A DNA stretch of 9,019 nucleotides from an uncultured bacterium. Its GTDB lineage: Bacteria; DRYD01. The stretch is taken from positions 1 to 9,019 of the forward strand of contig CALFWH010000104.1 in NCBI GenBank assembly GCA_937927985.1, read 5' to 3'. The position numbers and the translations under genes are program-made. This document shows, one piece after another, positions 1 to 7,800 of the stretch. The notes beneath the pieces were generated by a model. That model saw nothing but the letters and a program-made list of their open reading frames with translations, made no database searches and was not told where the DNA came from. Numbering within the stretch: position 1 is the first letter of the stretch; every line of letters starts with the position of its first letter.

Positions 1-239
1 TCCTTATACAATTCTATTCTCTTAGGATCTACATAATTATTATTTTTTCTTTCGTATTGTAGTTTAATAGTAACTAAATCACCAGGTTTTAAAATTTTGC
101 TGGTTTTATTTACTAGGGAGTTATTAACTTTGACTAAATTGTTTAAAATATAATCTTGTGCCAAGCTCCGCGAGATATTTAGAAAATTAGAAATTAGTTT
201 ATCGATTCTTTGTACTTGGGATACCCTAAACTCTATCAT
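1..239 (-). CDS. RluA/RluD-family pseudouridine synthase, N-terminal S4 domain (partial, cut by left edge)
   Basis: Only the first 79 codons are present and the frame is open to the left edge. Residues about 10-57 form an S4 RNA-binding domain: RIDKLISNFLNISRS, then a helix, LVKVNN, and a KPGDLVTI turn-strand, the usual S4 ending. A short strand-like leader before S4 and a lead-out ending IELYK plus an acidic residue fit the RluA/RluD family, where S4 is followed by a segment like 'IxIVYED' entering the catalytic domain; that domain, with its catalytic Asp, lies outside the window. The family isomerises uridines in 23S rRNA or tRNA in the cytoplasm. The start is the ATG at 237-239, six bases after the stop of the upstream gene; no clear Shine-Dalgarno is visible, so translational coupling is likely. 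Alternatives are another S4 protein (TlyA, YlmH or HslR type), less likely given the N-terminal leader. Confidence 0.75.
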   Translation of the reverse strand, partial: MIEFRVSQVQRIDKLISNFLNISRSLAQDYILNNLVKVNNSLVNKTSKILKPGDLVTIKLQYERKNNNYVDPKRIELYK

Positions 240-245
240 TAAAAA

Positions 246-1694
246 TTATTCTAATTGCATATACTTCTGCTCTTGTTTTTGAATTTGTTGCTTTTCTTTT
301 AATATATAGGATATTTCAGTTTGTTCTGGTTCTAGTCTTTGTAAAGTTTCTATAAATATTCCATTTTGCCTTAAAAGATTAAGTATTTTGTCATAATCTT
401 GGCACCACTTTTTTGCTATTTCATAATCTTTCTGTTTTTCATATTCAGTAGGTTGGGGATATTCACTAAATTTTACCAACCTAAAATAAATTCTATTGTC
501 TTTAGTTAATTTAACTTGTACTTTATAATCAGGATCATATGGTAAATCAATATAAACCAATTCCCCGTTTGCCAGCTTTTCCATTATACTAGTATCTATC
601 AATTTATAACCTAACTTATCTAAAGTTTCATAAAGATCCTTTTTAATACTCTCTTTCAATTGGACATACTCAAAGTACTTCTGTATATCATTTAGTAAAG
701 CTACTATAGCGTTTTGAAGATCATAGAAATCTTCCTTATTAATATACTTTTCATTTAACATATCTTCTGATTTTTGGATAAGTTTTAAAAGTTGTGAATA
801 ATAAGTAGTTTGTCTGAAATCCTCTTCTGATTGGCTAGTATCTAAATATCCTTTAAGTAAATTTATATAACTCTTTAGTTGTAGCTTATATATATTTGTC
901 CTTATTTTTTTAGTATTTATCCTGCCTAGATCTATTTTAACTTGATCAAGTAAAAGTTTTATATAGCTTTCGTCCCTATCTTGTAAACCAGAATATTTTG
1001 AAATTAACTCTTGATAATACTGATCATCTAATTCTTTTATTTTTGATAAGTAATCGTTTATTTTAGATATCAATCTATCTTTGATTTTATCATCAACTAG
1101 ATTATTCTCAATATTAGAGCTAACGATATTTATTTGAGAATTTAGATATTTTCTTTCTAGATGATTATAAAATTCTTCTATTTCATTAAGAAGATAATTT
1201 TTGTAGTTTACAGATATTTCTTGTATTTTTTTAGAGTCGTTTTGGTCTTTTAGCAATGGTTTTAATTTATGGATCTGATCTACTAGTTGTTTTTTTTGAG
1301 AGTTAATTAATTCTTCGCTAATTAAAGTTTCATTAAATTCCCTTACTACTTTACTTACTTCTTCTTGTAATTGATGATATTGTTGTTTATCTAAATGATA
1401 AAGAGCTTCTCTAACTTTGTTTAATAAATAATCTTTTTTATGAATATTTTCTTTATTTTGCATACTTTGATTAATTACTTGATTTAATCTCTGAATATGT
1501 TGATTAAGGATCATTTTTTGTTCTTCTTCGTTTGTATTTTTGTAGATTAGTTCAGGATTATAATTAGTTTGTTGATTAGATTGATTATTTTCACTTAGGA
1601 TAGCTGCAGTACCTACGGTAGCAGTAATTAGAGAAGTAGTTAAAGCCATTACTCCACCTATTAAGAAAATAGCACCTAAACTCAAAATACTCAT
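246..1694 (-). CDS. Membrane-anchored coiled-coil protein of unknown family
   Basis: I do not recognise the family. The protein has 482 residues from the ATG at 1692-1694, chosen because a strong GGAGGG Shine-Dalgarno (1699-1704) lies four bases upstream; an in-frame TTG at 1704-1706 overlaps that site and is unlikely. Residues about 2-33 are a hydrophobic, Gly/Ala/Thr-rich membrane anchor, too long for one simple helix, with no obvious signal cleavage site. A Gln/Asn-rich linker follows, then about 300 residues (55-350) of charged helix rich in Lys, Glu, Leu, Ile and Gln, predicted as coiled coil. Residues about 355-455 look like a small alpha/beta domain: a GYKLID strand, GELVYIDLPYDPDYKVQVKL and IYFRLVKF strands, then a helix with WCQDYDKIL and a segment NGIFIETLQRLEP. 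The tail is Gln/Lys-rich. It lies 15 bases after the FHA gene, which suggests a shared role, perhaps as a scaffold or FHA partner; this is inference. Confidence 0.75.
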   Translation of the reverse strand: MSILSLGAIFLIGGVMALTTSLITATVGTAAILSENNQSNQQTNYNPELIYKNTNEEEQKMILNQHIQRLNQVINQSMQNKENIHKKDYLLNKVREALYHLDKQQYHQLQEEVSKVVREFNETLISEELINSQKKQLVDQIHKLKPLLKDQNDSKKIQEISVNYKNYLLNEIEEFYNHLERKYLNSQINIVSSNIENNLVDDKIKDRLISKINDYLSKIKELDDQYYQELISKYSGLQDRDESYIKLLLDQVKIDLGRINTKKIRTNIYKLQLKSYINLLKGYLDTSQSEEDFRQTTYYSQLLKLIQKSEDMLNEKYINKEDFYDLQNAIVALLNDIQKYFEYVQLKESIKKDLYETLDKLGYKLIDTSIMEKLANGELVYIDLPYDPDYKVQVKLTKDNRIYFRLVKFSEYPQPTEYEKQKDYEIAKKWCQDYDKILNLLRQNGIFIETLQRLEPEQTEISYILKEKQQIQKQEQKYMQLE

Positions 1695-1698
1695 ATTT

Positions 1699-1704
1699 CC
1701 CTCC
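1699..1704 (-). promoter_or_regulatory. Shine-Dalgarno of the coiled-coil gene
   Basis: GGAGGG on the minus strand ends four bases before the ATG at 1692-1694. It decides the start: a TTG twelve bases further upstream in the same frame overlaps this site and would leave no room for its own ribosome binding site. Confidence 0.75.
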
Positions 1705-1709
1705 AATTC

Positions 1710-2192
1710 CTATTCAATTAAAACTTCCAAGTCAATTACTCCTGCTAAATTAATAATATCACCGCTATTCAATTCATACTCTTCATTGATCTCTAATTTC
1801 CTGGTATTTAAAAAAGTGTTATTCGTTGAATCCAAATCTCTTATGTACCATTTATTATCTTTAAAAATTAATTGACAATGTAAGCGAGAGATAACTTTAG
1901 GATTTGATAATTTTTCAAAAATCTCCATTCCTTTAGCTGTCCTTCCTACTATATCTCCAGAAAACACTTTTATTACTTCGTTTGTCTTTTTATCTTTCAA
2001 TAAAATATAATTCTTTTTATCCTTTAAATCTTCTTTACTACTTTCTTCCTGTTTATTTTGTGTATCTTGTGTATTTTGTATTTGGTTAATATCGACAACG
2101 GATATCCCACTAATATCTGTCATACAATTTATACATAAAATTTCGTTTGGTTTATTGTAGGTTCCACAAGCAGGACAAATCTTAACTAACAT
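1710..2192 (-). CDS. Zinc-ribbon and FHA-domain protein
   Basis: A 160-residue, probably cytoplasmic protein. Residues 6-23 are a small zinc ribbon, CPAC-x10-CINC (Cys6, 9, 20, 23). Residues 35-60 are a polar Gln/Asn/Lys/Glu linker with threonines in a TQDTQ context. Residues about 61-158 are an FHA domain: the conserved GR at 83-84, SRLH at 102-105, and the loop DSTNNTFLN at 121-129. FHA domains bind phosphothreonine peptides; the Arg84, Ser102, Arg103, His105 and Asn124 positions that build the binding site are kept, so binding is plausible. Position 125, usually Gly in the STNGT signature, is Asn. No Ser/Thr kinase or phosphatase is present here. The ATG at 2190-2192 starts 29 bases after the DUF4340 stop and has only a weak purine-rich upstream stretch. 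The linker threonines could form a GarA/OdhI-like self-binding switch, which is speculative. Confidence 0.92.
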   Translation of the reverse strand: MLVKICPACGTYNKPNEILCINCMTDISGISVVDINQIQNTQDTQNKQEESSKEDLKDKKNYILLKDKKTNEVIKVFSGDIVGRTAKGMEIFEKLSNPKVISRLHCQLIFKDNKWYIRDLDSTNNTFLNTRKLEINEEYELNSGDIINLAGVIDLEVLIE

Positions 2193-2221
2193 TTATTGAT
2201 TCTCATTCTTTTTAATTTTTA

Positions 2222-3514
2222 TTACTTAAGAAGCTCTTTTAATGCAAAAACAAACGAATCTATCTTGTATATCTTATTACCATAAACCAAATAGTCTGGA
2301 TTATATAAATAAAAAACTAATCTGTCTTTCTTTAAGGATTTTAATTCAAAAGTATAAAGCTCGTATTTTGTATTTAAAGGATTTGTCAAAAAAACTTCTT
2401 TATATTCTTGATTCTTTATAATATTGAAAAGTAAATTTACTTGGGAAGTTTTATCTTCATTTTTATTCGAAAACCATTCATTATCCTTTTTCCTAAAACT
2501 AAATTTAGCTCGACTATCAGAAATTGCTAGAAAATCTGCAGGATCAATCTTTTCTATAAAATAACTAAATATTTTTCTCTCTTTTATATCTTTATTTGCA
2601 AATTCATTAACATATCTTTTATTGTATACAAGCAAAGGCTTTCTATAAGAACACTTAACTAGACAGTGATCCTTATCGTAATCGAAAACCTCAACTATAT
2701 ATTTATTATTTTTATGAAAAATTTCTATTTCGTATAACTTCTTAAAATTATTTTCAAAACCTGTTTTATAAACATCGATAGACTTTTCAAAATCAAAATT
2801 ATTTAAAAAAGCAAATAATGAATTGATGTATTCTTTTGAAGCAAATTCATTATTATCCATTTTCCAATAATACTGCTTATCTTCTTTATCTTTCTTACCT
2901 TTCTTTTGTTTAGTTTTTACCTCTTCTTTATATATAACATTACTATTAACTACTAGTTTTTCTAGGTCTTCTTGAGATATATTAAAAACTTTTTTCATTC
3001 TGAATTCATCAGCTTTTTTATCTAAATAATTAAAATCCCAGTAATTTACTATGTATATTTTATCTTTAAATTCTGGTAAATCAATCCATAAATAAGTTTC
3101 ATTAGTAAATTCGTTTCTTATTCCTTTTTGCAAATGATAAACCTCATTACCATAGATAAAATACAAATTAACTGGGTTTTTAAAAAACTGGTTATAATAT
3201 TGATTAAAATCTATTACTTCACTTACAGCAGGTTGATAAATATTGGAGATAATATTTTCAACCATATAACTATAAGCTATATCACCAATAGGATAAACAA
3301 ACCAAAAACCTTCGTTTTTTACTAATTCAATTTTACTAGGATTATAAAGAATAATTTTTTGGATTCTATCGGTGATTATCTTCTTTTCAAAAATAGCTTT
3401 TTCTTTTTCCTCTTTTTTAAGTTTTAAATGATCTTTGTAATAACTTATCCCTAGTAACAAAGTAAAAATAGCTAGTGTAATTGTTATAAAAATTGTAAAT
3501 TTACTTTCTCTCAT
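2222..3514 (-). CDS. DUF4340-type single-pass membrane protein
   Basis: A 430-residue protein with short basic N-terminus (MRESK), one membrane helix at about 7-24, then a Lys/Glu-rich stalk and a large domain predicted outside the cytoplasm. Residues about 48-95 match the DUF4340 pattern: a strand-rich 'IQKIILYN..KIELVKNEGFWFVYP' element followed by a helix ending NIISNIY. A similar element recurs at about 335-375 (AKFSFRKKDNEWFSN, then a helix and YKEVF), so the domain appears to be built from repeated units. A loop at 197-213 is unusually Lys-rich. Function is unknown; DUF4340 proteins are typically encoded next to GldG and an ABC-2 transporter, probably as an accessory of that complex. 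The ATG at 3512-3514 overlaps the GldG-like stop by four bases (ATGA), so the two are probably translated together in matched amounts. Family assignment rests on pattern and context, not on a search. Confidence 0.8.
   Translation of the reverse strand: MRESKFTIFITITLAIFTLLLGISYYKDHLKLKKEEKEKAIFEKKIITDRIQKIILYNPSKIELVKNEGFWFVYPIGDIAYSYMVENIISNIYQPAVSEVIDFNQYYNQFFKNPVNLYFIYGNEVYHLQKGIRNEFTNETYLWIDLPEFKDKIYIVNYWDFNYLDKKADEFRMKKVFNISQEDLEKLVVNSNVIYKEEVKTKQKKGKKDKEDKQYYWKMDNNEFASKEYINSLFAFLNNFDFEKSIDVYKTGFENNFKKLYEIEIFHKNNKYIVEVFDYDKDHCLVKCSYRKPLLVYNKRYVNEFANKDIKERKIFSYFIEKIDPADFLAISDSRAKFSFRKKDNEWFSNKNEDKTSQVNLLFNIIKNQEYKEVFLTNPLNTKYELYTFELKSLKKDRLVFYLYNPDYLVYGNKIYKIDSFVFALKELLK
3511..3514 (-). 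other. ATGA stop/start overlap
   Basis: The TGA stop of the GldG-like gene (3511-3513) and the ATG start of the DUF4340 gene (3512-3514) share bases. Ribosomes finishing the first gene can restart on the second, which points to coupled translation and joint function of the pair. Confidence 0.85.
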
Positions 3515-4833
3515 GACTGAACTTTTCTTCTTCTAATAAATAAAAAGTAGCTAAATAAGAATAACAAAGGAAAACCAAGAATTACAATATACAATAACAC
3601 TTGTTGATAAAGAGGTATAAGTATTGGTAAATCTGGTATATCCTTTGGTTTGAAGACAAAATTACTTTGAGTATCACTAAAATAATCTATGATAGCTAAA
3701 ACAAAATTAATATTCTCACCTGCATTGATTAAACCATTCATGAACATACCATAATCCCCAATAACTAGTAGATTAGCCTTTTTATCCTTGATAATTTTTT
3801 CGGCCATTATTCCAACAGTATAATCATTTAAAGAATCCCTACTTATAATAATTTTTTCTTTTTTCATCATTTCTTGAGTTACCTTTATTCCTTTAGCTGT
3901 TAAAACTTCGGATAAAGAAACATCTTTAACCTCTTTATATCTTTCTACTATATTTGGATTAAGTAAGTAAAAATTAACGTTATATAAGGAAGCTAGATAA
4001 GGAAGATTAACAACATTAGCTAAAACTATTGCTACATTACTTGGATCCATTCCTAGTATAAAATCTTCTTTAACATCTATACCATATTCTTTAAACAGTT
4101 TTTCCAAGTTTTTAAATTTACTTTTATTGTACGATTTAAGAGCAAATACTAGTTTACCGCCATCATAAAGGTAATCTTTTACTTTTTGTAATTCTTCTTC
4201 AGTAAAATCAATTTTAGGACCTACCACAAATAAAGCTAAAGGTTTGTGAGTTTCTATAGAGTTAGATTCTTCAACAGCTGCAAGATTAATAGTTTCTACT
4301 TTTAGACCTTCTTCTTTTAGGGAGCTAACTAATATACTTAATCCGTCATTAGCAGAATTATCTATAGATAATTCCTTATGTCCAATAGTAAATAAAATCT
4401 TACCCTCCTTTTGCCTTAAAAGATTAGCCACAACATTAGCAAATTTTTCATTATCTATTGTATTTTCGAATTTTTTTCTATTTTTATAGATTATTAAAAT
4501 CTGATTGGAACTACTAAAACCATATAACTGAGCTTTAACAACATCTTTTCTTGGATCTAAAAAAGAGTATTTGACTTTAGGAGAATACCTAGATAAATTT
4601 CTCAAAACCTCTTCAACTTTACTATATTCACCAATTCCTTTATCGTAAAAAACCTTGACATAAACATTATCATCTAGTTTGTTTAGTAACTCGATAATCT
4701 TTTTATCAGGAGAATATCTTTGATTTTTAGTTAAATCAAAAACTATTGGATTCTTTTCTAACAAATAAAGGCCAATAATTGCGATTAAAACTAAAGCGAA
4801 TATTTCAACAATTTTAGAAATACGTGGATCCAT
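3511..4833 (-). CDS. GldG-family ABC transporter auxiliary membrane protein
   Basis: A 440-residue protein of the GldG / 'ABC-type uncharacterized transport system' family. Residues about 6-25 are a membrane helix; VFDLTKNQRYS at 31-41 is the typical entry to the periplasm-facing domain. The first half (about 35-145) looks thioredoxin-like (VYVKVFYD, KYSFLDP). FTIGHKEL at 148-155 carries the GHxE signature of the family. The second half includes ALFVVGPK, the loop YDGGKLVFAL, and LLVIGDYGMFMN at 355-366, the usual near-terminal signature. A second membrane helix at about 408-433 is followed by RRRK, placing both ends in the cytoplasm and the bulk outside. In other bacteria GldG works with an ABC ATPase and ABC-2 permease (GldA/GldF) in gliding or unknown export roles; neither is in this window. 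The ATG at 4831-4833 follows rpoC by 12 bases and has an AGGGGTG-type ribosome site. Gliding should not be assumed. Confidence 0.88.
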   Translation of the reverse strand: MDPRISKIVEIFALVLIAIIGLYLLEKNPIVFDLTKNQRYSPDKKIIELLNKLDDNVYVKVFYDKGIGEYSKVEEVLRNLSRYSPKVKYSFLDPRKDVVKAQLYGFSSSNQILIIYKNRKKFENTIDNEKFANVVANLLRQKEGKILFTIGHKELSIDNSANDGLSILVSSLKEEGLKVETINLAAVEESNSIETHKPLALFVVGPKIDFTEEELQKVKDYLYDGGKLVFALKSYNKSKFKNLEKLFKEYGIDVKEDFILGMDPSNVAIVLANVVNLPYLASLYNVNFYLLNPNIVERYKEVKDVSLSEVLTAKGIKVTQEMMKKEKIIISRDSLNDYTVGIMAEKIIKDKKANLLVIGDYGMFMNGLINAGENINFVLAIIDYFSDTQSNFVFKPKDIPDLPILIPLYQQVLLYIVILGFPLLFLFSYFLFIRRRKVQS

Positions 4834-4840
4834 ATCTTAA

Positions 4841-4848
4841 CACCCCTA
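4841..4848 (-). promoter_or_regulatory. Shine-Dalgarno of the GldG-like gene, overlapping the rpoC stop
   Basis: The minus strand reads TAGGGGTG here; the TAG is the rpoC stop and the purine-rich AGGGGTG lies seven bases before the ATG at 4831-4833. The overlap leaves no room for a terminator, so the downstream genes are expected to be transcribed with rpoC. Confidence 0.55.
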
Positions 4849-7800
4849 AATTTTTACATTTTCCTCTATTAATTCTTCTACCTCTATATTTTTATATGCT
4901 TGATAATTAGTACCTACTGGTATAACTTTACCTATAATAATATTTTCTTTTAGGCCTACCAAATAATCTTTTTTACCGCTTATAGAAGCGTAAGATATAA
5001 CCCTTGTTGTTTCTTGGAATGAAGCAGCTGACAACCAAGACTCAGATTCTAAAGCCACTTTACTTATAGGTAATACTTCAGGAATAGCTTTTATTAAATT
5101 ACCTCCTTTTGAAGCTATTATCGAATTAATATAATCTACTAAATTCTTATCAGCTAACTCACCATACATAAATGTACTATCTCCAGGAAAATCTATTCTG
5201 ACAAATCTAAACATTTGCTTTATTATTATTTCAACGTGCTTATCATGTATAAAAACTCCCTGAGTTAGATATACTTTTTGCATTTCATCTAAAACATACA
5301 TCTGTGCTATTTCTATTGCCTTTAAAACTTTAGGATGGTGTAATAAATCAGCATTTTTATCTTCAGCTAATACTTCTTCTATAACTTTTTCGACAAATTC
5401 TTTTGGAGATAGAGTACCTGCTACAACTAAAAATCCTGCAGGTACGTATTGCCCTTCTAAAACTACTACCTTTTTATTCAAGGGTACTTCTAAAGTACAC
5501 TCTTTATTTGATTGAATTCCTTTTAAAACGACTACTTTACCTGTTGATCTAGAATATATTCTTTGTACAATAGAGTCCTCTAAAGCAAACAGATTACTAT
5601 GGAATTTAGTTTTCTTTCTGGCTTCCAATAATTCTTGGACACGAGGTATACCTTGAATGATATCTGCTTCCAATGCCACACCACCAGTATGGAAAGTCCT
5701 TAAAGTTAATTGAGTACCAGGTTCACCTATACTTTGCGCAGCTATTATACCTACTGCTTCACCTAATTCTATTAATTTATTACCACTTCCCAAATCTTCT
5801 CCGTAACACTTTCTACAAACACCTTTAAATACCTTGCACTTAATAACACTTCTAACCTTAGCTTCAAGATAATATTTTGATATTTCTTTTGCTTTATCTC
5901 TATCTATTAATTCTCCTTTTTTGACAATTACTTCATTATTTACAGGATTAATAAAATCTTGTGCTGCTACCCTACCCCTTATTCTATTTGCTAGAGGTAA
6001 ATATTCTTCTTCCATAAATACTTGTACAGTTTTTATTGATTTTTGTAAAATCTTTTGATATATATCCCAGTTTATTAAGCTAAATTTATTAGCTACACCT
6101 TCTATATCTTGAGCCAATACTCTTCCAAAACAATTTATAGCATCTACTTCTTCAGAGCCATAAATATAATTAACAACTTTTAGAGGTTTAACTACTATAT
6201 ATTCTTCAGTACCACAGTCTTCTTCTCTTACTACGATATCTTGAGCTACATCTACCAGTCTTCTTGTTAGATATCCAGCGTCAGCTGTTCTTAAAGCTGT
6301 ATCTACTAATCCTTTTCTACCTCCGTGACTAGCTATAAAGTAATCGAATATTCCCAATCCTTCAGTAAACGAATTTTTAATAGGTAAAGGTATAATCTCT
6401 CCTTTTGGATTAACCATCAATCCTCTTATAGCTACTAACTGCTTAGCTTGATCGATATTACCTCTAGCACCAGAATTAGCTAGCATCCAGATAGAATTTA
6501 ATGGCTGGTACTTAGACATATAAGACTTAAATTCTTCGGTAACCCTATCAGTTGCATCATACCAAATGTCTATAATCTTCTTCTTATACTCCTGTTCACT
6601 TAGTAATCCCAAATCATACATTTCTTTCCATTTCTCTTCTTCTTTTTGAGTTTTATTTATTATTTCATATTTCTTAGGTGGAATAACCAATTCATCAATA
6701 GATATAGTAGTACCAGACCTTGTTGCATACATGAATCCAATTTCTTTTAATTCATCTAATACTGGTTGAGTTTTATACATACCGTATCTATAGATACATT
6801 CTTCTACTATCCATTTAAGTTCTTTTTTTCCAACAACAAAATTGATAAAAGGAAAATCGGGAATATGTTTTCTTATCGAATGATTGAATATTATTCTACC
6901 AATTGTTGTTATTATTTTATTTTCCTTAATTTCTTCTATTTTATTAGGACTATAAGCTATTTTTTGAAAATCTACTTTGTAGTAAACCCATTTATGTAAG
7001 GATTGTTTAAATTCAAAATATCTTCTTTGAGCTTCTTCATAAGAAGAGATATAAGTGTTAACATTTTCAGGAGTTCCTTGTTGGAAGGTTAACCAGAAAG
7101 CACCTAAAACCATATCCTGAGAAGGTACATTAGCAGGCTCCCCGTTAGCAGGTATTAACATATTATTAATTGATAACAATAAATTCCTATATTCTAGCAT
7201 AGATTCTACAGAGAGAGGTATATGGACAGCCATTTGGTCTCCATCAAAGTCAGCATTATACGGTGCACAAACTAAAGGATGTATCTGAATAGCCTTAGTT
7301 TTTACAATCTTAGGATAAAAAGCTTGAATACTTAATCTATGCAAAGTAGGAGCCCTATTAAGTATTACAGGGAAATTTTCAATTACTTTCTGTACAGTAC
7401 TCCATATTTCTGGTTTCTTTAATTCTAACATTCTTTTTGCTTTCTTTATATTATCCGTTTTACCTTCTTCTATTAATTTACTTATTATAAATGGTTTAAA
7501 TAATTCTAAAACCATTTCTTCAGGTAAACCACATTCATAAAATTTTAGTTTTGGATTAACAACAATTACACTTCTACCAGAATAATCTACTCTCTTACCT
7601 AACAAGTTATATCTAAACCTTCCTTGTTTACCTTGAATATTATCAGAAAGTGATTTTAGCACTCTTCTATTAGATACTACAATAGGTTTTTTAGTTTTAG
7701 CGTTATCTATTAGTGCATCTATAGCTTTTTGAAGCATTCTTTTCTCGTTATTTATTATTATTTCTGGAGCTTGAATCTCTATCAATCTTTTTAGTCTATT

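Noticed and set aside
1290..1297. Run of eight A on the coding strand of the coiled-coil gene as a programmed slippage site
   Set aside because: The frame is intact on both sides, no hairpin or Shine-Dalgarno-like stimulator is evident, and such runs are expected in AT-rich coding sequence.
1695..1706. TTG start adding four residues to the coiled-coil protein
   Set aside because: The TTG overlaps the GGAGGG ribosome site that serves the ATG at 1692-1694; the ATG gives a normal spacing.
2193..2221. Possible terminator or promoter in the largest gap, between the DUF4340 and FHA genes
   Set aside because: The gap is only 29 bases, A/T-rich, and shows no inverted repeat or convincing -35/-10 pair.
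3128..3325. Open frame on the plus strand inside the DUF4340 gene
   Set aside because: It lies wholly antisense to a well-supported gene, has no ribosome site or recognisable product, and its composition is that expected from an AT-rich opposite strand.
3511..4833. Gliding motility assignment from the GldG similarity
   Set aside because: GldG-family proteins are widespread in non-gliding bacteria, and no other gliding gene is present here.
6766..6999. Open frame on the plus strand inside rpoC
   Set aside because: Antisense to a conserved gene; the Phe/Tyr-rich translation is a by-product of Lys/Glu-rich codons on the coding strand.
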